In this document: positions 28,346 through 35,688 of the stretch, piece after piece
Layout: every line of letters starts with the position of its first letter
How positions within the stretch are numbered: position 1 is the first letter of the stretch
Assembly (NCBI RefSeq): GCF_000247605.1
Contig: NC_016894.1
Coordinates: 3,523,732-3,587,731, forward strand
Direction of reading: 5' to 3'
Source: Acetobacterium woodii DSM 1030
GTDB taxonomy: Bacteria > Bacillota > Clostridia > Eubacteriales > Eubacteriaceae
Length of the DNA: 64,000 bases
Program-made: the position numbers and the translations under genes
Notes under the pieces: generated by a model
Told to the model about the DNA's origin: nothing
What the model saw: only the letters and a program-made list of their open reading frames with translations
Database searches by the model: none

Positions 28346-28375
28346 CGCAAAAAGCCCCGGATTAATCCCGGGGCT
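28346..28375 (-). terminator. Intrinsic terminator after the 232-aa secreted protein gene
   Basis: AGCCCCGG (28353-28360) pairs with CCGGGGCT (28368-28375) and a T-run (TTTTT) follows on the minus strand. It separates the small DUF4430-like gene from the 1969-aa gene. Confidence 0.85.
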
Positions 28376-28393
28376 AAGTTGATTAAAGTTATA

Positions 28394-29092
28394 TTAGAAT
28401 GGGCTTACTGCTACCCATGGGCCTGATGAAGGAGAAGTTGCTGTATCAGCTAAAACGTAAGCCGTTCCACCCAGATCAGCGCCGCCAAACATGGTAAAGT
28501 CAAGCTCAATATTGTCGCCTTCATTTAATGTCGTATCAATACCCCAATTAGCATAATTGTCGTTATTTAATTCAACCATCCAACCAGAATTATAATTATA
28601 ATCTTTTTCGGTTAAATAATTAGTAGTTGCAACGGTGTTAGTCCAGAAATGATTGCCAATAAATGCGGGTGCCGTAATATCATCAACTTGGCTTTTAAAG
28701 GCATAGTCTGCATTATCTGGCGAAATCGCATCATAACTAGCAGTTCCATTATCATCAAAGAACTTATTAGTAGAAGAATGTCCATCGACTTCTACCGCTT
28801 TTACATAATAGCCATATTGTGTTTGTGCAATATCCACATCAACGCCGGTGGCAACTTCTGCCGCTTCAATGGCATCTTTTAAAGTCGGATTGTCTTTGTT
28901 AACAGTAACCGCTTGGGCATTAACTAATGTTCCCCCGTCCATGACTGCCGTCTTAATTGTAACGGTGGCATTCACGGGCGTAGCGGCTTTAACGACACCC
29001 ATTCCTGGCAATGCCAGCATTGCTGCCGTCAAAATTGCGGCTGAACCTACCATCACTGCCTTGTTTCTCATCCAACTAATACTTTTGCTCAT
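28394..29092 (-). CDS. Small secreted DUF4430-like protein
   Basis: With the start at 29092 the protein has 232 residues. This start has GGAGG seven bases upstream and gives a clean signal peptide (MSKSISWMRNKAVMVGSAA, cleavage near VVKAA). The upstream in-frame ATG at 29149 lacks such a site. After the signal the chain looks like a divergent DUF4430 domain: NPTLKDAIEAAEVATGVDVD, then NSGWMVELNNDNYANWGID, then EGDNIELDFTMFGGADLGG. It has no ChW repeats and no anchor, so it may be released or loosely held. It has a strong GC-rich terminator and a long structured RNA leader, which suggest separate and perhaps high expression. Its ligand is unknown; corrinoid binding is inferred only from its family and location. 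Confidence 0.75.
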   Translation of the reverse strand: MSKSISWMRNKAVMVGSAAILTAAMLALPGMGVVKAATPVNATVTIKTAVMDGGTLVNAQAVTVNKDNPTLKDAIEAAEVATGVDVDIAQTQYGYYVKAVEVDGHSSTNKFFDDNGTASYDAISPDNADYAFKSQVDDITAPAFIGNHFWTNTVATTNYLTEKDYNYNSGWMVELNNDNYANWGIDTTLNEGDNIELDFTMFGGADLGGTAYVLADTATSPSSGPWVAVSPF

Positions 29093-29194
29093 TTTAATCC
29101 TCCATAAATTTTGCTTAAACAGCAATTTGAATCTTGACATCACCGTCAATAGAGGGTAAACTAAATTATAATTTTCTAATGTGACTTGTTGTCA

Positions 29195-29450
29195 CCGACC
29201 TTGGGAATCTGCCAATTCCTGAGGTTTTTTATTTGCCCTCGTTGCCAAAAACCATCGTTGAACCGGTGCTCCTGCAGTCAATTGGCCGGTTCCTCCAATC
29301 GGATAAGACTGCAGCGCTGCTCTTCCTGCTTTTTCACACGTGCCCCCCTTTCTGTTTGTTAACCAAACCATGAAGCCCAATGCTTCACATTTATTCTCAA
29401 GGTGTAACCACCTGAAGAGCCTTTTTTTAAGAACGTTCGACTTTTTAGTT
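29195..29450 (-). ncRNA. Structured RNA with H-type pseudoknot upstream of the small DUF4430-like gene
   Basis: On the minus strand an 8-bp stem CTGCAGTC/GACTGCAG (29314-29307 with 29279-29272) encloses a GATTGG/CCAATT stem (29300-29295 with 29285-29280). The loop segment GAACCGG (29292-29286) is fully complementary to CCGGTTC downstream (29266-29260), giving a pseudoknot. A further GGAAT/ATTCC hairpin lies near 29210. The 90-codon ORF here (29192-29464) has no signal, motif or convincing ribosome site and looks like chance. From memory the sequence resembles the widespread Firmicutes raiA-type RNA, but I cannot verify that. It could be an independent RNA or a leader of the 28394-29092 gene. 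Confidence 0.55.
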
Positions 29451-29512
29451 TTCAATGATCGCATTTCAATTTTTATTCTAATACACTGTTCGATATCATA
29501 CTTTTAGTTAGT

Positions 29513-30205
29513 TCAGGCAATCAGCACTTTGTCAATCCCGGCGGCCCAACCTTCATCGATCTGATACAAGCCTTCCGCTTCTTCAAACTGGTGGCGAAGG
29601 GGGCTTTTTTTAAGCAAGTATTCATAATCCCGGGTCGGTGTGGTCACAAAGATCGGTTTGGGTGAAGTACTCAGCAAACCAAAATTAATTTGCCCTTCTT
29701 TCCCTCTAAGCGAATCAAACAAAGCTTTGTTTACCTGGATCGGCGGTTTGGCCGTTTTCATCTTTAAAGTCACATCATCTTTAATTTTATAACCCAGATA
29801 GGTAATGATCTTGTCATTAAGACCGGCACTAAAAATATGAATCTTCTCAATCAGATCCATCATGTCATGAACCACCCGAATGCGATAAGTGGGAAACAAT
29901 GCCTGTGTTTCTTTAATTTGATTTTCAATTAACTCTTCTTCACTGATCATTTCGTCACAATTATCGGTAGCATCATCGAGATCCAAAAAGATAATATATT
30001 CTTTTTCCATTTCTTTGTAAGCCGTCGAATAAGGACTGCGAAAACGATGACCGCACACCGGACAAGTAAAGTCAAAAATACGGCCAAAGATCACTTCCTC
30101 CCGAATGGCCTGATCCAGTGTAGCATTAACCATCTCATAAGCTTCAACGTTAAAGTACGCTCCGCATTCCGGACAGGTTCGCATTATTGTTTTTTTTGTT
30201 GCCAT
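29513..30205 (-). CDS. CpXC domain (zinc-ribbon) protein
   Basis: This 230-residue soluble protein starts with a CPECG...CPVCG pair of cysteine knuckles (about residues 15-18 and 50-53), the hallmark of the CpXC family, expected to bind zinc. Acidic and helical regions follow, including an EELIENQIKETQALFPTY segment. The biochemical role of CpXC proteins is not known. The start is supported by AAGGAGAG upstream. It directly follows riboswitch copy 4, so its expression is predicted to fall when corrinoid is available. That makes it an unexpected non-transport member of the regulon. Confidence 0.78.
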   Translation of the reverse strand: MATKKTIMRTCPECGAYFNVEAYEMVNATLDQAIREEVIFGRIFDFTCPVCGHRFRSPYSTAYKEMEKEYIIFLDLDDATDNCDEMISEEELIENQIKETQALFPTYRIRVVHDMMDLIEKIHIFSAGLNDKIITYLGYKIKDDVTLKMKTAKPPIQVNKALFDSLRGKEGQINFGLLSTSPKPIFVTTPTRDYEYLLKKSPLRHQFEEAEGLYQIDEGWAAGIDKVLIA

Positions 30206-30224
30206 TTTTCTCTCCTTTTTAAAA

Positions 30225-30472
30225 CAAAAAAAGAACTCCCATCAAGGCATAAAAATACCTTTGACAGAAGTCCTAGAATTTGCTGTAGAACTGTCGTGAT
30301 CTGATCCACTCTGCGTTGGATCGTCTCTGTCGATAAAGAATGAGTTCCCGACTTAAACCTTCCGGCAATTACGGTAGCGCATCTGCTTGGGATTTTCACC
30401 CATATTCCTCTGTGGTAAAAAGCAATTTAATTTTGCTTTTACCAAACCTACTAAAATTTCGGCAAACTTTAT
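30225..30472 (-). promoter_or_regulatory. Cobalamin-riboswitch-like leader with intrinsic terminator, copy 4
   Basis: Minus-strand conserved segments are GGGTGAAAATCCC, GCGCTACCGTAATTGCC and GTCGGGAACTCATTC. The terminator (GACTTCTGTCAAAGG/CCTTGATGGGAGTTC arms, then seven T) ends 20 bases before the CpXC start codon. It is almost base-for-base identical to copy 5 about 1.08 kb away. Confidence 0.8.
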
Positions 30473-30526
30473 CATCTAATTGATATTCAATTTTTCATAT
30501 CTTAATCTCATTTAAGTTACAATCAG

Positions 30527-30555
30527 ATTTTAACACCAACAATCTAAAATTGCAA
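30527..30555 (-). promoter_or_regulatory. Promoter of riboswitch leader 4
   Basis: The minus strand reads TTGCAA (30555-30550), 17 bases, then TAAAAT (30532-30527). Confidence 0.75.
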
Positions 30556-30564
30556 CCGTTTTTT

Positions 30565-30672
30565 TTATCGATTATCCTTTGATTTTTTAGTAACCAACAA
30601 AACAATGAAAATACTAATTGAAAGTGACACAAGTAAATAAGGTAAGATTTCGCTACAAAAATACTGAAGCAT
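30565..30672 (-). CDS. Small single-span membrane peptide (35 aa)
   Basis: This short ORF starts at an ATG overlapping the last codons of the 130-aa membrane protein gene. It has GAGGGA seven bases upstream. The product is MLQYFCSEILPY, then a hydrophobic span of about 17 residues (LLVSLSISIFIVLLVT), then a charged tail KKSKDNR. The hydrophobic span with a basic tail and the good ribosome site argue for a real gene, translationally coupled to its neighbour. Function unknown. Confidence 0.55.
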   Translation of the reverse strand: MLQYFCSEILPYLLVSLSISIFIVLLVTKKSKDNR

Positions 30673-31045
30673 TTTTCTGTCCCTCTTTATACTGGATTGG
30701 ATCTTCTATCGAGGTTTGGATGAGTTTAGGATCTTCATTCATTAATTTGTTCAAAACCATATGAGTATTCACGACACTAAAAAAGATAAAGACAAATCCG
30801 ATGATTGTAAAAATTAGAATACTATTCGCCAATATCCTGCTTTGCACCTTTTCCCGACTCAGCCAGTTGATGAAATATAGAATAAAAATCAAGAAAAAAG
30901 ATATCCATAGATAATAACTGAAATTCCAGTTTTTGGGTGTAGCATACTCATCAAATACAATGCCACCACGATATAAATAAAACCCAACAAAAATGAAAAG
31001 CATCAAAAGTATAGCATTTATTATTTGTGATTTTTTTTTCATCAT
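30653..31045 (-). CDS. Small membrane protein, unknown function, behind riboswitch copy 5
   Basis: From the ATG at 31045 (GAGAGGATT just upstream; MMKKKSQIINA) the product is 130 residues. It has three membrane segments at about 9-25, 43-60 and 75-98, with a short polar C-tail (NEDPKLIQTSIEDP). An earlier in-frame ATG at 31105 would add a polar, unlikely N-terminus. I do not recognise a family. The gene is followed by an overlapping 35-aa membrane peptide. Both lie downstream of riboswitch copy 5, separated from it by a gene remnant, so they may belong to the corrinoid regulon. Confidence 0.6.
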   Translation of the reverse strand: MMKKKSQIINAILLMLFIFVGFYLYRGGIVFDEYATPKNWNFSYYLWISFFLIFILYFINWLSREKVQSRILANSILIFTIIGFVFIFFSVVNTHMVLNKLMNEDPKLIQTSIEDPIQYKEGQKNASVFL

Positions 31046-31105
31046 AATCCTCTCTTGCTGCCTTCTACCTTGAAGACTTGCAGAAAACAGCAAATTCATA
31101 ATCAC

Positions 31106-31300
31106 CTATGGATTACACCAACTTGCAATAGTCTGCGCTAATCCAACATTTGGTCTTTTAGGCTCAAGATTCCATGTTTTAAAATGTCCTACCGTCGACC
31201 AATGGCAAAACCACTGGTTGTATATACTTTGTTCATTATTCCAAAGCAAAGGTCCTCTAGGAATACCCTGAAAGATAGCTCTATCATTTCTTTCACCTTT
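31106..31300 (-). pseudogene. 5'-truncated gene remnant, DUF2599-like C-terminus
   Basis: In one minus-strand frame this stretch encodes about 63 residues ending in TAG with no start codon. It reads ERNDRAIFQGIPRG, then QWFCHWSTVGHFKTWNLEP, then KRPNVGLAQTIASWCNP. The CHW...WNLEP.RPNVG...CNP pattern resembles, from memory, the C-terminus of secreted DUF2599 proteins. The frame stays open only into the terminator of riboswitch copy 5, where it meets TGA. The simplest reading is that the 5' part of an older gene was lost when the leader was copied here. The 31189-31479 ORF in another frame runs through the riboswitch and is not a gene. Confidence 0.5.
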
Positions 31301-31304
31301 AAAA

Positions 31305-31552
31305 CAAAAAAAGAACTCCCATCAAGGCATAAAAACACCTTTGACAGAAGTCCTAGAATTTGCTGTAGAACTGTCGTGATCTGATCCACTCTGCGTTGGA
31401 TCGTCTCTGTCGATAAAGAATGAGTTCCCGACTTAAACCTTCCGGCAATTACGGTAGCGCATCTGCTTGGGATTTTCACCCATATTCCTCTGTGGTAAAA
31501 AGCACTTTAATTTCGTTTTTACCAAACCTACTAAAATTTCGGCAGACTTTAT
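31305..31552 (-). promoter_or_regulatory. Cobalamin-riboswitch-like leader with intrinsic terminator, copy 5
   Basis: It is identical to copy 4 through the core and terminator apart from a few bases (for example near 31336 and 31504-31516). It carries the same GGGTGAAAATCCC, GCGCTACCGTAA and TCGGGAACTC segments. It abuts the truncated DUF2599-like remnant, and then the 130-aa membrane protein gene. Confidence 0.8.
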
Positions 31553-31607
31553 TATCTAATTGATATTCCATTCGTTTGTACCTTAATCTCATTTAAGTTA
31601 CAATCAG

Positions 31608-31636
31608 ATTATAACATTGTTGTTTTTAAATCACAA
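31608..31636 (-). promoter_or_regulatory. Promoter of riboswitch leader 5
   Basis: The minus strand reads TTGTGA (31636-31631), 17 bases, then a consensus TATAAT (31613-31608). This is the best -10 box of the five leaders. Confidence 0.75.
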
Positions 31637-31666
31637 CCGTTTTTTATATATTTTTATTCGCTATTC

Positions 31667-32539
31667 TTATTCAATATTTTCCACCATAAAGCCATTTTCC
31701 CGGCAATAAGCATCGATCCGGGAACCTTTTTTACACACTACTGTTGTATTCAGGCGGTTAAAAATTCCACTCCCCAATATTTCCGGATCACCTTCAAAAA
31801 CCGCCCGGTGCAGATTATCACAGCCATGAAAGGCCCACTTGTCAATCTGTTTAACACTTTTAGGGATGGTGATCTCCTGTAATCCCAGACAACGCAGAAA
31901 AGCACTTTCTTCAAGCACCTCCAGTTGATCGTTGAGTTTAAGCGAGGTTAAGCCGCTGCGATAAAAGGCTTCTTTTCCAATTCGCTGCAGTTGTTTGGGA
32001 AAACCAACAGTTTTGAGGCCGTTGCAATAACAAAAGCTGCGAAAGGGGATCTCACGGCATTGTTCCGGAATTCTGATTTCCTGCAGGCTCTCACATTCTA
32101 TAAAAGCACTGTCGCCAATTGACTCAATCTGATCATGAAGGTTAATGGCTTTCATCCCGCGACATTGCTTAAAAGTTTTGCTTTCAATGCGTTTAACCTT
32201 CGGTGGGATGGTTATCGTTTGGAGGCGGCAACAATTATAAAAAGCCCCTTTACCCAATCGTCTCAATTTTTCTGGCAAAGTGATGGTATTTAACATCGTG
32301 CAGCCCCGAAACGCTTCATCACCAATATACTCAATATTTTCGGATAAAACAATCCGTTTAACCTTGGTAATGTTTTTAAATGCACCATAACCGATTTTGG
32401 TATACGTATCATTTACCTCTATTTCTTTTCCTTTAAGTTTTTTTGCATCCTGCTCACTAAAGGTCTGGCGTTTCTCTTCATCATGATCGGCCCGCCATAC
32501 CTGGGTTTGTGGCGGACAAGCTACCTGTCTTTGTTCCAA
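31667..32539 (-). CDS. BspA-type leucine-rich repeat (LRR_5) protein
   Basis: This 290-residue protein is built of about nine repeats of 23 residues in the pattern I..xAFxxCxxLxxIxLPxxLxxIG (for example IGDEAFRGCTMLNTITLPE and IDKWAFHGCDNLHRAVFEG), the BspA/LRR_5 class. No signal peptide or membrane segment is visible. The N-terminus (MEQRQVACPPQTQVWRADHD) is polar, so unlike many BspA proteins it is probably intracellular or exported by another route. It has its own strong promoter at 32624-32653. A protein-binding role is general for the fold; no partner can be named. Confidence 0.8.
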   Translation of the reverse strand: MEQRQVACPPQTQVWRADHDEEKRQTFSEQDAKKLKGKEIEVNDTYTKIGYGAFKNITKVKRIVLSENIEYIGDEAFRGCTMLNTITLPEKLRRLGKGAFYNCCRLQTITIPPKVKRIESKTFKQCRGMKAINLHDQIESIGDSAFIECESLQEIRIPEQCREIPFRSFCYCNGLKTVGFPKQLQRIGKEAFYRSGLTSLKLNDQLEVLEESAFLRCLGLQEITIPKSVKQIDKWAFHGCDNLHRAVFEGDPEILGSGIFNRLNTTVVCKKGSRIDAYCRENGFMVENIE

Positions 32540-32623
32540 CTAATCACTCCTTCCAACTTATTTCCTGGCTAATTATAGTATTCCTATTATACTTGATCTG
32601 CGATTTCTTTCTCTTAATTCGAT

Positions 32624-32653
32624 ATTATAATATGTAAATTTAAATAAAGTCAA
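32624..32653 (-). promoter_or_regulatory. Promoter of the LRR protein gene
   Basis: The minus strand reads TTGACT (32653-32648), an 18-base AT-rich spacer, then TATAAT (32629-32624), about 85 bases before the LRR start. The rest of the 32540-32948 gap shows only the terminator at 32894-32935. Confidence 0.7.
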
Positions 32654-32893
32654 TCATCATATTTTTATTTAAACTTCTTTTCACTGCCATTCCACCAATT
32701 GCAATCTGTTGCATAAATAAACCGGACTCCCTAGAAACAGGAAAAGGAAGCCTTTTTGTTCTATGACAGCTTTAAGCTTTCAATCGCGTCTGCCATCACT
32801 GGCGAGGTATTTCTAATCCGATGATGATGGCGATAAAATCACAGCTGGCACTGATTTTTCGTCAGTAAGTAGTGGTTTTATTCCAACCATCCA

Positions 32894-32935
32894 TAAAAAA
32901 ATCACAATCCGAAGCTTTTGATTCGGATTGTGATT
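32894..32935 (-). terminator. Intrinsic terminator after the 260-aa TIM-barrel gene
   Basis: AATCACAATCCGAA (32900-32913) pairs with TTCGGATTGTGATT (32922-32935). The minus strand continues with a run of T, just past the stop at 32949. Confidence 0.88.
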
Positions 32936-32948
32936 GAACTATTATTTT

Positions 32949-33731
32949 CTAATTATATTTTTCCGCCAGGCTCTTGCGCACCGCCACGGCAAATTCCAAC
33001 GGGTCTTTTTCCCGCCATTGCTCATTGGCGAGCACCTCGTAAGACAAGGTTTTAATCGTTGGTACACTCAAAATTTCGGCCATCACCTGATCCAGCGGAA
33101 TACGACCTTCGCCGGGAATCCAATGCCGATCGGCTTCAAAATCATTATCCGACAAATGCAGGGCTTTGATCCGATGCTTGTATTTTTTTAAAATCCGGCC
33201 GCAATTTTGTTCTTCCAAAAAATCATGAGAGCTATCGTAACACATCCCAAACCGGGGCGTATCAATCTGTTCCAGCAGATACACCAGAAGATGCTGACGT
33301 GAGACATTTTCCACCGCCAGATCAACACCATATTTCTCGGCAGCGTCGGCCAGCTCCGAGAAAAACGCTAAACCTTTATCCAGATCCGGTTGAAATTCAT
33401 CGAGATCATTGGTATGCATCACCATCGCCGGGATCGCAAAGGTTTGGCAATCTCTCAGATAATCCTTAAACATCTGCAGCTTAGGCTGAATCTCAATGCG
33501 CGAAGCCGTCCAGATATCACTATACCCAATAAAAGGGGCATGAATATTGGTAATTCCAAGATTATTCTTGTGAACAATCTCCGGGAACAACTCTTTTTTA
33601 ATTGCCCAGGGCGCTTCTTCATCCTCCCAGGAAATCATCGCTTCATCAAAACCGGCATCAGCAATAATCTTGATGCGATCCTCAAAATTCATAAAATAAC
33701 CAAACCAGGAAAACATACTATAGTTCATCAT
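32949..33731 (-). CDS. Sugar phosphate isomerase/epimerase family TIM-barrel protein
   Basis: This 260-residue protein has strand-end motifs of the xylose-isomerase-like TIM barrel: GFDEAMISWEDEE, ITNIHAPFIG, PAMVMHTNDLDE, DLAVENVSR (catalytic/metal Glu), FGMCYDSSHD, IKALHLSDND and LSYEVLAN. Family members bind a divalent metal through Glu, Asp and His residues and isomerise or epimerise sugars or inositols. The exact substrate is not evident. It is flanked by its own terminator and a divergently transcribed membrane protein, so it appears monocistronic. It is only distantly like the TIM-barrel gene at 9356. Confidence 0.8.
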   Translation of the reverse strand: MMNYSMFSWFGYFMNFEDRIKIIADAGFDEAMISWEDEEAPWAIKKELFPEIVHKNNLGITNIHAPFIGYSDIWTASRIEIQPKLQMFKDYLRDCQTFAIPAMVMHTNDLDEFQPDLDKGLAFFSELADAAEKYGVDLAVENVSRQHLLVYLLEQIDTPRFGMCYDSSHDFLEEQNCGRILKKYKHRIKALHLSDNDFEADRHWIPGEGRIPLDQVMAEILSVPTIKTLSYEVLANEQWREKDPLEFAVAVRKSLAEKYN

Positions 33732-33889
33732 GATCCTACTTTCTCATTAATTTTTTAAGACTGATTGACAACCCGCCGAGCCCTTTAATTGATCTATATT
33801 TTTTGCTTTACTTTTTAATCGCCGACTAGTCATCTTTTTCAAATTGCGTTATAATAAAAAGTATCAAATTTAATAATTGGAGACCTTCT

Positions 33890-34630
33890 ATGAAAAAACA
33901 TTACAAAGGCATTCTGTTGGCTTTAAGTTTTATTGCGATCTCGGCAATACTTTATTTTATCCATTTTTTAATTTTCGGAGATGCTCATCATATCTTTATT
34001 TATCTGTTGGGAGACATCGCTTTTTTACCCATTGAGGTTTTATTGGTCTCCGTGATTTTTCATAAAATTATTGAAGATAAAGATAAAAAAGAACGTTTCA
34101 AGAAAATTAACATGGTTCTGGGCGTCTACTTTACCGAAGCCGGGGTCGAATTAATGCAATTTTTTTCCAAAGCTGATAATCATCTCCAAGACTTTCGGGA
34201 TTCACTGTTAATTAAGCCCCAATGGACTAGCAAAGATTATAAAAAAGCCATTAAATACATTCAGGGACTGAAACATCATTTACAGTTCAACGGGCCTTGC
34301 TTAATCTCGCTTTCCGAATTCCTCACCTCAAAACGCGATCTTTTTTTGAAACTCCTGGAAAATCCGATTCTCGTCGAACACGAAACCTTTACCGACCTCA
34401 TTATGGCCTTAACCCATGCCGAGCAGGAACTCTCCAGCCGCAAAGATCTGAGCGCTCTTCAGGACAATGATTACCAACATTTGATGAACGACATTGAGCG
34501 CGCCTATCATCTACTATTACTGGAATGGCTGATCTATATGATGCATCTGCAAAAGGCCTATCCATTTCTATATTCCTTTTATCTGCGCACCAATCCCTAC
34601 GATCCCCACGCTGCGGTGGAAATTCAATAA
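33890..34630 (+). CDS. Membrane protein with two N-terminal spans and a cytoplasmic helical domain, unknown function
   Basis: The 246-residue product starts MKKHYKGILLALSFIAISA. Two membrane helices lie at about 8-28 and 40-62, followed by a charged helical region (KIIEDKDKKERFKK) and an alpha-helical domain to the end. The start has TTGGAGACC upstream, and a TATAAT lies at 33850-33855 with a weak -35. I do not recognise a named family. It is the only plus-strand gene in the first 42 kb and converges on the glycan operon, with a shared long hairpin between. Confidence 0.7.
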   Translation: MKKHYKGILLALSFIAISAILYFIHFLIFGDAHHIFIYLLGDIAFLPIEVLLVSVIFHKIIEDKDKKERFKKINMVLGVYFTEAGVELMQFFSKADNHLQDFRDSLLIKPQWTSKDYKKAIKYIQGLKHHLQFNGPCLISLSEFLTSKRDLFLKLLENPILVEHETFTDLIMALTHAEQELSSRKDLSALQDNDYQHLMNDIERAYHLLLLEWLIYMMHLQKAYPFLYSFYLRTNPYDPHAAVEIQ

Positions 34631-34638
34631 AATAACGC

Positions 34639-34717
34639 CGTACCGATAATTATTAATCAGCTTGTTTGCATCGAGGCGAACAGGTGATTAATAATTGGTT
34701 GGTACGGGGTTGCCTTT
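34639..34717. terminator. Long hairpin between convergent genes, probable bidirectional terminator
   Basis: CGTACCGATAATTATTAATCA (34639-34659) pairs imperfectly with the complement at 34684-34705. An inner imperfect stem lies between, and a T-run follows on the plus strand (34714-34718). It sits between the stops of the 34630 and 34720 genes. Confidence 0.75.
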
Positions 34718-34719
34718 TT

Positions 34720-35688
34720 CTACTCGCTGAGGGTTTCGACTGACTCGATGGTGTATTTCTGTTTACTGAAAACCAGTTCCATCAGCATCGATAAATATTT
34801 AATAATCACCGCCAGAATTACAAAAACTCCAAAAAAGCCAAAGACGATCACCAACATCATCGAGGTATAACCGGAAACCACATCTTCAAAAACATAACTG
34901 AATAACGTATAAATGCCAATCCCAAAGGTGGCAATCATCATAAAAACGGCGGCCAGAATCGTCATCTTGTAAGCCACGTTAGTAAATAAAATCAAAGAAT
35001 CCGCCGCCATTTCTTTACGTTGATAGCGAGTTTCTTTGCCATAAGCCTTCAAGCAGGATAAATCATTATTATAAACAATGGTTGCAATCTTTAAACCACA
35101 GTTGGCATAAACAGCCTTTCGGTATGGAATCGTCCGGCTGACCGAGTGCACCCGGTTAATGGCTCGCCTTGATAAAATCCGAAAATTTTCGGTCCGCAAC
35201 GGATGAGGATTGTGTGAATAACGGTTAAAAACACGATAAAACAGGCGCGAGCTTTTATGTCCGCATTTTTTCGGGGCCGCATTAACAATATCAAAACCGG
35301 ACAAACAGCGATTATAGACCTCCATCATCAGATCGGCTCCATAATCCATCACCAGATTATCAAATTCAAACACAAAATCGCCGATTGATAAATCAATGCC
35401 GGCATTCATCGACAATTCCACGCCCTGATAAAAGCTCATATTAACGACGTTAATCACCGTTCCGGTAATCGTTTTTCCAATTTCCCGAATCACGGCTAAG
35501 CTATTGTCTTCAGAAGCATCATTGACACAAATAATCTGATAGTTTTCGAAATTTGTTCGTAACACTGTATTAATTTTCTGTAGAAATTCGCCAATCCGTT
35601 CTTCATCATTATAAACGTAAATCACCGCTGAAACAAAATTCTTTTCTTTGTCAAACGCGATCGATTGATTCGTTCGTTTTTCAGTCAT
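34720..35688 (-). CDS. Family 2 glycosyltransferase with C-terminal membrane helices (GtrB/DPM1-like)
   Basis: This 322-residue protein opens with a GT-A fold (SAVIYVYNDEERIGEFLQKI; ICVNDASEDNSL, the nucleotide-binding Asp; and VFEFDNL at the DxD position). Two membrane spans lie at about 235-258 and 272-300. This is the layout of polyprenyl-phosphate sugar transferases such as GtrB. The Asp-x-Asp site reads EFDN, so metal binding may be altered. Its start overlaps the end of the FAD enzyme gene by eight bases. It is the last gene of the mtnP-to-glycan operon and probably loads a sugar onto a lipid carrier for surface glycan or glycoprotein modification. Confidence 0.8.
   Translation of the reverse strand: MTEKRTNQSIAFDKEKNFVSAVIYVYNDEERIGEFLQKINTVLRTNFENYQIICVNDASEDNSLAVIREIGKTITGTVINVVNMSFYQGVELSMNAGIDLSIGDFVFEFDNLVMDYGADLMMEVYNRCLSGFDIVNAAPKKCGHKSSRLFYRVFNRYSHNPHPLRTENFRILSRRAINRVHSVSRTIPYRKAVYANCGLKIATIVYNNDLSCLKAYGKETRYQRKEMAADSLILFTNVAYKMTILAAVFMMIATFGIGIYTLFSYVFEDVVSGYTSMMLVIVFGFFGVFVILAVIIKYLSMLMELVFSKQKYTIESVETLSE

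Noticed and set aside
29192-29464. 90-codon ORF upstream of the small DUF4430-like gene
   Set aside because: It overlaps a stem-loop/pseudoknot structure, has no recognisable domain or good ribosome site, and its composition is that of structured RNA rather than protein.
30184-31479. ORFs of 71 and 96 codons read through the riboswitch copies
   Set aside because: Both share the same sequence because the RNA leader is duplicated; they cross promoter-proximal riboswitch structure and terminator and have no protein features.
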